A stretch of 64,000 nucleotides of DNA from JABDIP01 sp965227455 (GCA_965227455.1 OZ245752.1:2232001-2296000), one strand, 5' to 3'; shown: positions 16,216 to 25,687, counted from the first letter of the stretch. Notes: generated by a model from the letters alone, not told the origin. Numbers and translations: made by a program.

Positions 16216-17501
16216 ACATCCTGATGTTGACGAATACGTACACGCCACATGTCGGTGGCGTTGCGCGGTCTATTGAGCGGTTCGTCACGTCGTTTCGGGC
16301 CCGCGGGCACCGAGTTCTGGTGATTGCGCCGGAATTCGAAGAGATGCCCGAGAACGAAACGGATGTGGTCCGGGTGCCGGCGATCCAGAACTTCAACGGC
16401 AGCGATTTCTCCGTCGCACTCCCGATACCGCTGTTCCTGCAAACCGAGATCGATGCCATCCGGCCGGACCTGGTGCATTCCCATCATCCGTTCCTGCTCG
16501 GCGGTGCCGCAATCCGGATTGCCAGCGCGCGCAGCCTGCCGATCGTCTTCACCCACCACACGCTGTATGAGCGCTACACCCACTATGTTCCGGGCGATTC
16601 TCCGGCGATGAAGCGCTTCGTGATCGACTTGTCGACCAGCTATGCAAATATGTGCGACCAAGTCATTGCGCCCAGCGAGACGATCGCCGACCTGGTACGG
16701 TCGCGCGGCGTCGTATCGCCCGTCGATGTCGTACCAACTGGGCTTGATATCGAGGCTTTCGCCGGCGGCGACGGCTCTGGATATCGCGACCGCCTGGGAA
16801 TACCGCGCGATGCGATCGTTGTCGGCCATGTCGGACGGCTGGCGCCGGAGAAGAACATCGGGTTCCTGGCGCGCGTGATCGCCGGATATGTCCAGACCGA
16901 CCCGGCCGCGCATGTGCTGATTGTCGGTGTCGGGCCGTCGGAGTCGGTCATCCAGCAGGCATTCGATCAACCTGCAAACCAAATGCGTTTGCACATGGCC
17001 GGTCAGCAGATGGGCCGGGAATTGGCGGATGCTTATGCGGCGATGGACGTCTTCGCCTTCGCGTCACATACCGAGACCCAGGGCATGGTGCTGACGGAAG
17101 CGATGGCGGCCGGCGTTCCCGTCGTGGCGATCGATGCACCTGGTGTCCGGGAGGTCGTTGTGGACGGGTGCAACGGCCGCCTGTTGCCCTCGGAGGACGG
17201 CGAGGCCTTTGTCGCGGCGCTTGATTCTGTCACGCATTGTCCGGACGAGCTGCGCAGCAGGCTCCAATCCGGTGCCAAGTCGACGGCAGCAAACTTCACG
17301 ATCGACCGCTGCGCCGACATGGCGTTGGACCTCTATCGGCGTTGCATCGAGTCCGACCGCGCGACGGCGCCAGAAGACGACACGCCCTGGCACCGGGTCT
17401 TGGGTTCGATCAGCGCTGAGTGGGAACTCATCAGAGGCGTTGCGGACGCAACGGAGGCGGCGCTCGGCCTCGACGACGAGCGTCACACGAAATCCCCATG
17501 A
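16212..17501 (+). CDS. Glycosyltransferase family 4
   Basis: 429 residues, GT-B fold. The acceptor-side N-terminus has TNTYTPHVGGVARSIERF. The donor-side motifs are GHVGRLAPEKNIGFLARVI and, near 295, ETQGMVLTEAMAAGVPVVA, which contains the EX7E-type glutamates. This pattern is typical of enzymes that glycosylate diacylglycerol or phosphatidylinositol, but also of many others, so the acceptor is not assigned. It overlaps the glycosidase gene by 4 bp (ATGA) and is followed 4 bp later by the phosphatase/EEP fusion. Confidence 0.85.
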   Translation: MNILMLTNTYTPHVGGVARSIERFVTSFRARGHRVLVIAPEFEEMPENETDVVRVPAIQNFNGSDFSVALPIPLFLQTEIDAIRPDLVHSHHPFLLGGAAIRIASARSLPIVFTHHTLYERYTHYVPGDSPAMKRFVIDLSTSYANMCDQVIAPSETIADLVRSRGVVSPVDVVPTGLDIEAFAGGDGSGYRDRLGIPRDAIVVGHVGRLAPEKNIGFLARVIAGYVQTDPAAHVLIVGVGPSESVIQQAFDQPANQMRLHMAGQQMGRELADAYAAMDVFAFASHTETQGMVLTEAMAAGVPVVAIDAPGVREVVVDGCNGRLLPSEDGEAFVAALDSVTHCPDELRSRLQSGAKSTAANFTIDRCADMALDLYRRCIESDRATAPEDDTPWHRVLGSISAEWELIRGVADATEAALGLDDERHTKSP

Positions 17502-17505
17502 TCCC

Positions 17506-19992
17506 GTGATTTATCGCCTCGAACGTGCGATCCGGAGTGTTCGCCGGTGGCTAAGCCGCAGTGAATGGGCCATTCGTCTGCTGAGCCTGTCGCGGTCTGA
17601 GGACACGGCGACGCGGCCGGGGCTCATCCTGATCCAGATCGACGGCCTGTCGCACCGGCAGTTCGAGAGGGCGCTTGCCGCCGGACGGATGCCGTATCTG
17701 CGCAAGCTGATGCAACGGGAAGCCTATCGCGCCGAAGTGCTGTACTCCGGGCTCCCGTCGAGCACACCAGCCGTCCAGGGCGAATTGATGTACGGCGTTC
17801 GGTGCGCCGTGCCGGCCTTCAGCTTCTTCGATCGTCGATCGCGTGCCCTGGTCCGGATGTGGGACCCGGCAGTTGCTGCTCGCGTCGAGCAGCGGCTGCT
17901 CGAGTCCGGCACACCGCTCCTGGAGGGCGGTGCCGCATATTGCGACATCTACTCAGGGGGTGCGGAGGAGGCGCATTTCTGCCCGTCGCAAATGGGTTGG
18001 GGCCAATTGATGCAGCATGCCAATCCCTTGGCGATTGCTGTCTTGACAGTGTCCAATCTCTACAGCCTCGTCCGCGCCGGCGCGCTGGCGATTCTTGAGA
18101 TCGCACTCGCTGTCTTCGACGGGCTGACCGGTGTGATCGCCGGCCAAGATCTAATCAAGGAGCTTCGCTTTGTACCGGCCCGCGTGGCTGTCTGCGTCGT
18201 CCTGCGGGAGCTGGTGACGATTGGCGCCAAGATTGATGCGGCGCGCGGCCTCCCGATCGTGCACGTCAACTACCTCGGCTACGATGAACAGGCGCATCGC
18301 CGTGGGCCGGATTCGGCATTCGCGCATTGGGCGTTGAAGGGCATCGACGATTCCATTGCCCGGGTAGCCCGGTCCGCCAAACGCTCGGCACGTCGCGAAT
18401 ACGATGTCTGGATCTACTCGGACCACGGCCAAGAATCGTCCGTTCCCTATACGGACATCGCCGGCCAGTCGCTTGAGGAGGCGGTCAAGCAGTCGCTGGC
18501 GCGGACTGCACAGCGCCTGGGAGGCATCGCAACCGAAGTCAGCAGCGAGCAGACGCTTCGTGCACATGGGCTTCGGGGCCCTCGCTCCCGCTGGATGCCT
18601 CCCACAGATGATGATGGCGAGTACCGATATCACCCCACGGGCGTCTCGGTGGCGGCAATGGGGCCAATCGGCCACGTCTACTTGAATTCGCCGACCGACG
18701 CCGAGGGGCTGAATGCCCTTGCGCGCGACCTTGTCGACAAGGCATCGATTCCCGCGGTCTTGGCGGCAGGCCGCGATGGTCGGGTCCGCACTTGGACAGG
18801 AGCCGGAGAGTTAGCGATTCCGGCGGAGGCTGGGATGCTGCTTGGCGCCGATCATCCTTTCCTAGAGGAAGTGGCGCACGACTTGATTGAGCTGTGCAAT
18901 CATCCCGACTCCGGCGATCTTGTGTTGTGCGGCTGGCGACCGGAAGGCCGTCCCATCAGCTTTCCGTATGAGAACGGCGCCCATGGTGGACCGGGGCCCG
19001 AAGAAACCCGCGCCTTTGCACTGCTGCCTGGCGACGTTCGTCTTCGTGCAGCAGACCGGCCCGCGCGGCCAATCGATCTTCGCCGAGCGGTCCTTGGCCA
19101 TCTCGATCGTTTACCCGCCTCCGCGATCCTATCGGCCAAGGTGCCGGAGGACCGGGGCGAGCACCTCCGCGTCATGACCTATAACGTCCACAGTTGCATT
19201 GGCATGGACGGCAAGACGGCACCCGAGCGCATCGCCCGGGTTATCGCGCAATACGCCCCGGACATCGTAGCCTTGCAGGAACTCGATGTTGGCCGCATGC
19301 GCACCGGCGGAGTCGATCAGGCTCATCTCATCGCCCAGCATCTGGGGATGGAGCTGCATTTCCACGCGGCGATACACATCGAGGAAGAGCAATATGGCGA
19401 CGCCGTATTGAGCCGGCTGCCAATGCGGCTGATCAAATCCGCGCAACTTCCTGGCAGCGGCATGGTCCAGCCGCGCGGAGCGTTGTGGACCGAGATCACC
19501 ACGGCCGCCGGGCGGCTCCAATTTCTCAACACGCATCTTGGACTCACTCGAAACGATCGCCGGCTTCAAATCGACGCGTTGGCGGGGCGGGAGTGGTTGG
19601 CACATCCTGATTGCCGGGCGCCCACGATCCTGGCCGGAGACTTGAATGCCGTGCCGGGATCGCGCACCTGCAGGCGGCTTGCCCAACGATTGTGCGACGC
19701 ACAGCGGAAATTGGAGTCCCATCGCCCGAAACCGACATTCTTCGGGCGCCGGCCGACGCTGCGCATCGATCACATCTTCGTCGATCCGGTCATCGAGGTC
19801 TTGAATGTGGAAGTGCCGACCGGCCACCTCGCGCGCACGGCGTCCGACCACCTCCCCGTCGTCGCGGACATCAGACTTCCGTCCGCCCAGCCCATTGATG
19901 AGCGGACCGGAGTCGGCGGGACTACGGAACTGCGTGCCGTGCCGTCAGCGAGCATTGACGGGCGTTTGTCGAGCAGCAGGTCCACCAAATAG
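17506..19992 (+). CDS. Fusion: alkaline-phosphatase-superfamily phosphodiesterase plus endonuclease/exonuclease/phosphatase (EEP) domain
   Basis: 828 residues from a GTG at 17506, 4 bp after the glycosyltransferase stop. Residues ~40-530 are an alkaline phosphatase/nucleotide pyrophosphatase-like domain with metal-ligand motifs LIQIDGL, a nucleophile region LPSSTPAVQGE, NYLGYDEQAHRRGP, YSDHGQE and GAHGG. Two hydrophobic segments near 180-210 may contact the membrane. Residues ~550-810 are an EEP domain: MTYNVHSC, IVALQELDVG, LNTHLGLT, LAGDLNAVPGS, RIDHIFVD and SDHLPVV. Both active sites look intact. Two phosphodiesterase or phosphatase activities in one chain suggest sequential cleavage of a phospholipid or phosphorylated glycan, which is inference. 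A longer frame running through the GT4 gene is spurious. Confidence 0.8.
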   Translation: MIYRLERAIRSVRRWLSRSEWAIRLLSLSRSEDTATRPGLILIQIDGLSHRQFERALAAGRMPYLRKLMQREAYRAEVLYSGLPSSTPAVQGELMYGVRCAVPAFSFFDRRSRALVRMWDPAVAARVEQRLLESGTPLLEGGAAYCDIYSGGAEEAHFCPSQMGWGQLMQHANPLAIAVLTVSNLYSLVRAGALAILEIALAVFDGLTGVIAGQDLIKELRFVPARVAVCVVLRELVTIGAKIDAARGLPIVHVNYLGYDEQAHRRGPDSAFAHWALKGIDDSIARVARSAKRSARREYDVWIYSDHGQESSVPYTDIAGQSLEEAVKQSLARTAQRLGGIATEVSSEQTLRAHGLRGPRSRWMPPTDDDGEYRYHPTGVSVAAMGPIGHVYLNSPTDAEGLNALARDLVDKASIPAVLAAGRDGRVRTWTGAGELAIPAEAGMLLGADHPFLEEVAHDLIELCNHPDSGDLVLCGWRPEGRPISFPYENGAHGGPGPEETRAFALLPGDVRLRAADRPARPIDLRRAVLGHLDRLPASAILSAKVPEDRGEHLRVMTYNVHSCIGMDGKTAPERIARVIAQYAPDIVALQELDVGRMRTGGVDQAHLIAQHLGMELHFHAAIHIEEEQYGDAVLSRLPMRLIKSAQLPGSGMVQPRGALWTEITTAAGRLQFLNTHLGLTRNDRRLQIDALAGREWLAHPDCRAPTILAGDLNAVPGSRTCRRLAQRLCDAQRKLESHRPKPTFFGRRPTLRIDHIFVDPVIEVLNVEVPTGHLARTASDHLPVVADIRLPSAQPIDERTGVGGTTELRAVPSASIDGRLSSSRSTK

Positions 19993-20052
19993 ATCTTCGC
20001 GGTCGGCCTGGCGTCGCGAACCTGGAGCGTGAGCGCCCCGAGCCCCGGCCAG

Positions 20053-20442
20053 CTCCGCATCGCCCCCGATCATGCCCACAAGCCGCAAGTCACGGGCCGC
20101 GGCGCGCACGTCCCCGGCAACCGACCCGAGAAGTTCCACCTCCCGGCCCGCCAGCTAGGCATTGCCGCCAATCGTCGTCTCGGAAGGAACGGTGAGCGCA
20201 TCGGAGGCGGCCATCAGATCCCCCCCGATCGTCGCCGCGGGCGTCAGGTTGGCGCCGGCGATCCGGACATTGCCTTCGATCAGGCCGCCGACGACGATGT
20301 CCGGGCCGACCGACAGAACGTCCTCGGATATCTGTCCGCCAATGACGACGGTCTCGCCGAAGGACACGACGTCCCGGTTCACCTGTCCGTCGACGGTGAC
20401 CGTCTGGCTGCCTGCGACAATCAATCTTAGGTCTCGGAGCCC
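20053..20442 (-). pseudogene. Broken polymer-forming (bactofilin-like) protein gene
   Basis: Minus-strand translation shows repeated short beta units typical of polymer-forming cytoskeletal proteins (QTVTVDGQVNRDVVSFG, ISEDVLSVGPDIVVGG, GSVAGDVRAAARDLRL). A TAG at 20155-20157 interrupts IGGNA*LAGREVELLG. From memory, relatives often have tryptophan at this place, so TGG to TAG is a simple explanation. A TGA at 20443-20445 also closes the frame upstream and the expected signal peptide is missing. The 3' end runs into the region opposite the EEP fusion. I call it a decayed gene, though a sequencing error could account for one of the stops. Confidence 0.6.
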
Positions 20443-20527
20443 TCAGAAGAACTCTTCAACAGCCTCGGCCATATACGCGCGTCGCGTCGGCCAGTAGCTG
20501 CGCGGACGGACCAAGCGGGTCGTTGGC

Positions 20528-20755
20528 CTAGCAGAACACGTGGTTTTGTGCCTGCGTCAGGTCAGGTTCGAAGTCGATGTTCGGATTGCCATCTCCGCCG
20601 CCGGGCTTACCCATAATGGCGATACCCGCAACCATGCCAAGGGCGTCGAACGCGACGCGCGGGCGGCTGGAGAGTAGCCAAGAGGCGAGTGAGAATCCAC
20701 GCGAGCTGGCATCCGTGACTGCCAGGAATTGGCAACAAGCGCCTCGACCGACCAA
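20528..20755 (-). CDS. Possible small hypothetical protein
   Basis: A 75-codon frame with a partly hydrophobic centre (FDALGMVAGIAIMGKPGGG) and a polar end (FEPDLTQAQNHVF). No family recognised and no clear ribosome site. It may be real or chance. The rest of 20443-20780 holds nothing else I can support. Confidence 0.22.
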   Translation of the reverse strand: MVGRGACCQFLAVTDASSRGFSLASWLLSSRPRVAFDALGMVAGIAIMGKPGGGDGNPNIDFEPDLTQAQNHVFC

Positions 20756-20780
20756 TCCGCCGGCCAGGCGGGAATGCCAC

Positions 20781-21017
20781 TCAGAGCATGATCAGCCGAT
20801 AAAGCTCGTCCCGGAGCAGATCGCGCCGTTTGCGCAACTCGATAACGGCCACTTCCTCGACCGGCTCTTCCTTCATTTCAGCCCTGTGCACGGCACGGCT
20901 GAGCTCGTGAAATTCATCGGCCTTACGCTTGAAATCCGGATCTTGTAGCTGCAGCCACTTGATCTTTTCGGCATGTTCTGGAAATGCCTCATGCAGAGCT
21001 TGCGGTTTTTCATCCAT
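20781..21017 (-). CDS. YdcH/DUF465 family protein
   Basis: 78 residues, almost entirely charged helix. It has the family pattern FPEHAEKIKWLQLQDPDFKRKADEFHELSRAVHRAE, written here as overlapping parts FPEHAEKIKWLQ and DPDFKRKADEFHELSRAVHR, and a closing ELRKRRDLLRDELYRLI. AGAGGA lies 8-9 nt before the ATG. The function of the family is unknown; it is small, cytoplasmic and widespread in proteobacteria. It is transcribed separately from the TVP38 gene. Confidence 0.85.
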   Translation of the reverse strand: MDEKPQALHEAFPEHAEKIKWLQLQDPDFKRKADEFHELSRAVHRAEMKEEPVEEVAVIELRKRRDLLRDELYRLIML

Positions 21018-21035
21018 CGCACGGTCCTCTTTCTT

Positions 21036-21353
21036 TCAGCCGAAATTCCCATTTTCATTCCACTCAATGACGCTGCCGTCATACAGAGCGACGGACAAGC
21101 GAATACTTGCCCATTCAACCTGACTACGTTCCCTGCCATCGTCGGTAGGCGCGACGCCTGAAACCGGGAAAGGACCTGCCGGTGGCCCGACTTGGTCGCT
21201 GAAGCGCCGGATTCCCTTCAGTCGCAGAGACCGCCGCATCTTGCGTCCACCCCGAACCTTGCCCAGGACGCAGAGGATAATCTCACCTCGGCGAGCGGGA
21301 TCGCCCCATCTGGCCGAGGGCCGAAACGGTCGCGAATAGCCACGACCGATCAT
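21036..21353 (-). CDS. Possible hypothetical protein between ydcH-like and TVP38-like genes
   Basis: A frame of up to 105 codons, with internal starts giving about 65 residues (MRRSLRLKGIRRFSDQVG). The C-terminal part (EWASIRLSVALYDGSVIEWN) looks protein-like; the first third looks like noise. No family recognised. It lies between two genes of the same strand and could be translated, but the evidence is thin. Confidence 0.28.
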   Translation of the reverse strand: MIGRGYSRPFRPSARWGDPARRGEIILCVLGKVRGGRKMRRSLRLKGIRRFSDQVGPPAGPFPVSGVAPTDDGRERSQVEWASIRLSVALYDGSVIEWNENGNFG

Positions 21354-21448
21354 TCATGGCCATAGCTGCGCCATCACATTTCAATCTGCAATCTGCGCGT
21401 TGAAGGCTCTCCATATTCGACATCCGCGGGTGGCTGGATGGGGCCGGG

Positions 21449-22159
21449 TCACGAAACCGCATTCTTTTCTCTGTCACCCTCGTCCGTGTACTTCGAGAGC
21501 GCCCGCCGCGCCAGTCGGTTGAGGTAGACCACAATCGTGACGATGGCGACGAGTCCCGCGAGGTACAATCCCCACTCCAGCGGTGTCCGGTCTCCATCGC
21601 GCGTGCCCAGCGTTGCGACGTCGGCCGCGATTGAACCAAGATAGGCGTTGTGGATCGAGAATGGGATGATGCCAACGAAAGTGCCCCCGACAAAGCCTAG
21701 CGGCGGGAATCGTGCAATGCCGAAGACGTAGTTGGAGAGCTTGAACGGGAAAAACGGCACCAGGCGGGTAAGTAAGACGATCTTCCAGCCCTGCGGGGTA
21801 AGCTCATCGGCAATGAGGCTCAGTTTCGCTCGGCGCAGCACGAACCGCGCGGCCACCTCGCCAAAACAATACCGTGCGACAAGGTAGGCGATGGTTGCCC
21901 CGAGAGTGCTTCCGATGACCACGTAAGCCGATCCCGCCACCACGCCAAACATAAATCCGGCGCCGGTGGTCAGCACGAATCCCGGAAGCAGGAACACCAC
22001 CGCAAGCATCATTATCAGGACGAACAGGATCGGGCCCCAGGCGCCCTGTGCCTCGAGCCAGGCGAATAGCTCGAACACCTCGTCCCGGGCATCGAAATAA
22101 ATCAATGCGCCAAGCACCAGCCCGACAAACAGAACGCTGGCTGCGATCACCCTAACCAT
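21449..22159 (-). CDS. TVP38/TMEM64 (DedA-like) family membrane protein
   Basis: 236 residues with about five or six hydrophobic segments. The family core is GFVLTTGAGFMFGVVAGSAY plus GSTLGATIAYLVARY, and the later FPFKLSNYVFGIARF carries the conserved re-entrant-loop pattern. Such proteins of the SNARE-associated Golgi/DedA superfamily are proposed lipid scramblases or transporters. The specific role here is unknown. The C-terminus ends in a basic, then acidic tail. It lies next to the rRNA operon but is not part of it. Confidence 0.85.
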   Translation of the reverse strand: MVRVIAASVLFVGLVLGALIYFDARDEVFELFAWLEAQGAWGPILFVLIMMLAVVFLLPGFVLTTGAGFMFGVVAGSAYVVIGSTLGATIAYLVARYCFGEVAARFVLRRAKLSLIADELTPQGWKIVLLTRLVPFFPFKLSNYVFGIARFPPLGFVGGTFVGIIPFSIHNAYLGSIAADVATLGTRDGDRTPLEWGLYLAGLVAIVTIVVYLNRLARRALSKYTDEGDREKNAVS

Positions 22160-22460
22160 TGAAGCCCATGGGCGCCGGCCCTCATTTCACACCCAACATC
22201 GCATCTAGTGCCCGCCCTATCTAGATAATGTCGCCCTGGGATACGAGCGGCGGTGGGCGTCCGTCTAACGGTAAGTTCGCAGACAGTGGTGCCATTTTTG
22301 AACGGCGTTCGTCGAATGGCATCAGACAGTACGCAACGGCGGCAATTCACCCGGATGCAGATTCGTCCACGGAACCGCTCCGACCTACGCGTGAGTTCGC
22401 TCCCGGATGCTTCCACGCAGCTTCGGCTGGGCCGTGAGAATCCGTCTCTCCAGACATGCC
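22160..22460. other. Gene-free stretch downstream of the rRNA operon
   Basis: No gene can be supported. A plus-strand frame from 22316 begins MASDSTQRRQFTRMQIRPR, which faintly recalls the start of PilZ-domain proteins (RRQFxR). It runs straight into the terminator and tRNA, so at best it is a remnant. Confidence 0.3.
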
Positions 22461-22495
22461 AAAGCCCGCCATCCTGTTGGACTGGCGGGCTTTTT
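22461..22495 (-). terminator. Hairpin terminator after tRNA-fMet at the end of the rRNA operon
   Basis: GCCCGCCA (22464-22471) pairs with TGGCGGGC (22483-22490) across an 11-nt loop, extended by AAA/TTT. It stands 3 bp beyond the CCA end of tRNA-fMet. The stronger T-run (five T) is on the plus strand, so the hairpin may work in both directions. Confidence 0.75.
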
Positions 22496-22497
22496 GT

Positions 22498-22574
<77 letters not shown>

Positions 22575-22575
22575 T

Positions 22576-22741
22576 CAGAGGACAGGGATCAGGGATCAGG
22601 GATCAGAGGGATTTGGTGTCTGGTCCTGAGCTGATCCGGTTGGTCTGGGTATTGGCTGCCGCGGGTGCGGCGTGTGGAGAGGAAGGTGGGGTTTGGCGGT
22701 CAGGGCTGTTCTGATCCCTGATGCCTGATGTCTGCTCTCTG
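22576..22741 (-). repeat. Inverted-repeat spacer hairpin between 5S and tRNA-fMet
   Basis: The left arm (22576-22611) holds TCAGAGGACAG followed by three GGATCAG units. The right arm (22709-22741) holds the complement as TCTGATCCCTGATGCCTGAT... ending CTCTCTG. In the transcript they would fold into a long stem with a loop of about 100 nt. The units are the same as at the other spacers of this operon. Confidence 0.85.
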
Positions 22742-22756
22742 GCTCCGGTCTTGGAG

Positions 22757-22875
22757 GACCTGGCGGCGACCTACTCTCCCACGCCTTAAGACGCAGTACC
22801 ATCGGCGCTGAGGGTTTTCACGGCCGAGTTCGGGATGGGATCGGGTGTATTGCCCCTCGCCATAGCCACCAGGTC
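22757..22875 (-). rRNA. rrf: 5S ribosomal RNA
   Basis: About 119 nt. The 5' end GACCTGGTGGCTATG pairs with the 3' end CCGCCAGGTC, and the internal CGATCCCATCCCGAACTCGG is the universal 5S segment. It is third in the operon order, after 23S. Ends are inferred from the terminal stem and may be off by 1-2 nt. Confidence 0.95.
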
Positions 22876-22889
22876 GTCGAAGACCGGAT

Positions 22890-23006
22890 TCAGAGGACAG
22901 GGATCAGTCATCAGGGATCAGATCAGAGTTGGCCGGAGGGCCGGTGACGACCGGCTGGCGCCGGCGCCTTCTGATGCCTGATACCTGATACCTGACACCT
23001 GATGAT
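22890..23006 (-). repeat. Inverted-repeat spacer hairpin between 23S and 5S
   Basis: The left arm (22890-22928) is TTCAGAGGACAGGGATCAG continued by further ATCAGGG units. The right arm (22970-23006) is a run of CTGATGCC/CTGATACC units. The arms are imperfectly complementary and enclose about 40 nt of GC-rich sequence. Confidence 0.85.
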
Positions 23007-23035
23007 GATTGCTGCGCGGTTTTACCAGCGACTGG
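23007..23035 (-). repeat. 3' arm of 23S processing stem
   Basis: On the transcript, AAACCGCGCAGCAATCATC after the 23S end is complementary to GATGATTGCTGCGGGTT at about 26519-26539 before the 23S start. This is the classical RNase III stem that loops out the 23S precursor. It is distinct in sequence from the ATCAGGG arms in the spacers. Confidence 0.75.
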
Positions 23036-23151
23036 GATCAAGCCGATCGAGCGATTAGTACCGGTTAGCTTCACGCATTGCTGCGCTTCCACACCCGGCC
23101 TATCGACGTGGTGGTCTTCCACGGCTCTCATGGGAGTACTGGTTTTGAGGG

Positions 23152-23187
<36 letters not shown>

Positions 23188-23243
23188 TCCGCACATAGCT
23201 ACCCGGCGATGCGGCTGGCGCCACAACCGGTCCACCAGAGGTG

Positions 23244-23275
<32 letters not shown>

Positions 23276-23333
23276 CGCCTCGCAATACTCCGACACCCAC
23301 GGCAGATAGGGACCGAACTGTCTCACGACGTTC

Positions 23334-23431
<98 letters not shown>

Positions 23432-23460
23432 ACCCCCGTCGATGTGGACTCTTGGGGGGT

Positions 23461-23514
<54 letters not shown>

Positions 23515-23656
23515 GCGGGACCACCGGATCACTATGACCGACTTTCGTCTCTGCTCGAACCGTCGCTCTCGCAGTCAGGCAGGCTTATGCCATTGCACTC
23601 AGCAGCTGATTTCCGACCAGCCTGAGCCTACCTTCGCGCGCCTCCGTTACTCTTTG

Positions 23657-23687
<31 letters not shown>

Positions 23688-23943
23688 ATGCAGGGTCCCG
23701 GAACCCGCTTCAGGGTCCGCGGTTAGACATCAAGAACAACAAGGGCGGTATTTCAAGGGTGACTCCACGTCAGCTGGCGCCAACGCTTCAACGTCTCCCG
23801 CCTATCCTACACAAATCGCTCCTAATGCCACTGCAAAGCTGTAGTAAAGGTGCACGGGGTCTTTCCGTCTGACCGCGGGGACTCCGCATCTTCACGGAGA
23901 ATTCAATTTCGCTGAGTCGATGTTGGAGACAGTGGGGAAGTCG

Positions 23944-24044
<101 letters not shown>

Positions 24045-24051
24045 TCTCACC

Positions 24052-24082
<31 letters not shown>

Positions 24083-24612
24083 GTCAGACCCTATACGTCG
24101 TCTTACGATGACTTCGCAGAGCCCTGTGTTTTTAGTAAACAGTCGCCACCCCCTGGTCTGTGCCCCCCGCCCCTGGTTGCCCAGGAACGGGGCCCCCTTC
24201 TCCCGAAGTTACGGGGGCATTTTGCCGAGTTCCTTCAACATCGTTCTCTCAAGCGCCTTGGTATGCTCTACCAGTCCACCTGTGTCGGTTTCGGGTACGG
24301 TCTCACGGTGGGGCTATTTCCTGGAAGTCCTTCGCTGCCCGGAGCAATCCGATAAGCCCGGACAACTTACAGCCTTCGTCACCTCCACCCGGCCCAGGAC
24401 TATTAACCTGGTTCCCATCGACTACGCCTTTCGGCCTCGCCTTAGGGGCCGGCTCACCCTGCGCGGATTAGCCTTGCGCAGGAACCCTTGGACTTTCGGC
24501 GAGAGTGTCTCTCACACTCTTTGTCGCTACTCATGTCAGCATGCGCACTTCCGATACCTCCAGGCCACCTCGCGGTGACCCTTCGCAGGCCTACGGAACG
24601 CTCCGCTACCAC

Positions 24613-25069
24613 TCAGAGGACAGATATCAGGGATCAGGGATCAGAACAGCGCTGGCCGCTCATCCCGACTTCGAACACAACCCGTTCAGCATCTTGGCGA
24701 TCTCCTGATACTCGTCACGCCAACGACGCCAGACCGGCTCGTCGATATACCCAAGATCGAGACAATAACGGGACCACACCCGCATCTCGTCAGCCGAACC
24801 CATCGCGATCGTCAAGAACCGCTTGAACTCGACCATCGATTGGCGCTGCTTGCCGAACCCTTCGGCAATATTCGCGCAAATCGACTTCGACGCCCGCCGA
24901 ACCTGGTCGGCAAGCGCATATTGCTCAATCTTCGGAAAGTCCAGGCTCATCCGATGAACCTCAAGCGACACCCGATACGCTCTCTTGAAGACTTCGAGGT
25001 CTTCAAAGCTGCGTGCAGGCGACGCCTCATCGCTCATCTGATACCTGATCCCTGATAACTGTCCTCTGA
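24613..25069 (-). other. Intervening sequence in 23S rRNA helix 45 with 33-nt terminal inverted repeats
   Basis: 457 nt replace the tip of helix 45 (E. coli numbering about 1164-1185). The flanking sequence CGGAACGCTCCGCTACC on one side and CAGCTTCGGCTCGTGG on the other is normal 23S. The arms 24613-24645 and 25037-25069 are complementary at 31 of 33 positions. Each carries TCAGAGGACAG plus ATCAGGGATCAG units, the same units found in the operon spacers. The long stem is an expected RNase III target, so the 23S should be fragmented here. The insert encodes a four-helix-bundle protein. Confidence 0.9.
24660..25037 (-). CDS. Four-helix-bundle (S23-type) intervening-sequence protein
   Basis: 125 residues of the family found inside 23S rRNA intervening sequences and elsewhere in bacterial genomes. 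Landmarks are FEDLEVFKRAYRVSLEVHRM, the central ADQVRRASKSICANIAEGFG and the C-terminal GYIDEPVWRRWRDEY. The family forms a pentameric four-helix bundle of unknown function. The ATG starts at 25037, exactly the inner edge of the right terminal repeat, so any ribosome site would have to lie within the repeat itself; no strong one is seen. Expression is uncertain. Confidence 0.9.
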   Translation of the reverse strand: MSDEASPARSFEDLEVFKRAYRVSLEVHRMSLDFPKIEQYALADQVRRASKSICANIAEGFGKQRQSMVEFKRFLTIAMGSADEMRVWSRYCLDLGYIDEPVWRRWRDEYQEIAKMLNGLCSKSG

Positions 25070-25131
25070 ATCCTCAGCTTCGGCTCGTGGCTTGAGCCCC
25101 GTTACATCTTCGGCGCAGGACGGCTTGTTTA

Positions 25132-25189
<58 letters not shown>

Positions 25190-25687
25190 TTGTCTTGGCC
25201 TTCCCACATCCTTTCCCACTTAGCCACGAATTAGGGGCCTTAGCTGGAGGTCTGGGTTGTTTCCCTCTTGACGACGGACGTTAGCACCCGCCGTCTGTCT
25301 GCCGGACTGTACTCACCGGTATTCGGAGTTTGGTTAGGTTTGGTAAGGCTCGCGCCCCCCTAGCCCATCCAGTGCTCTACCCCCGGTGGTAATCATCCGA
25401 CGCGCTACCTCAATAGCTTTCGCGGAGAACCAGCTATTTCCGAGTTTGCTTGGCCTTTCACCCCTAGCCACAGGTCATCCCCGAACTTTTCAACGTTCGT
25501 GGGTTCGGTCCTCCAGTGCGTTTTACCGCACCTTCAACCTGCCCATGGCTAGATCACTCGGTTTCGGGTCTAATGCATGCAACTCAATCGCCCTGTTCAG
25601 ACTCGCTTTCGCTACGCCTACACCTACCGGCTTAAGCTTGCTGCATACACTAAGTCGCTGACCCATTATACAAAAGGTACGCGGTCA

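Noticed and set aside
17134..17505. N-terminal extension of the phosphatase-EEP fusion into the GT4 gene
   Set aside because: The extra residues are the GT4 gene read in the wrong frame, without protein-like sequence; a GTG 4 bp after the GT4 stop is the natural start.
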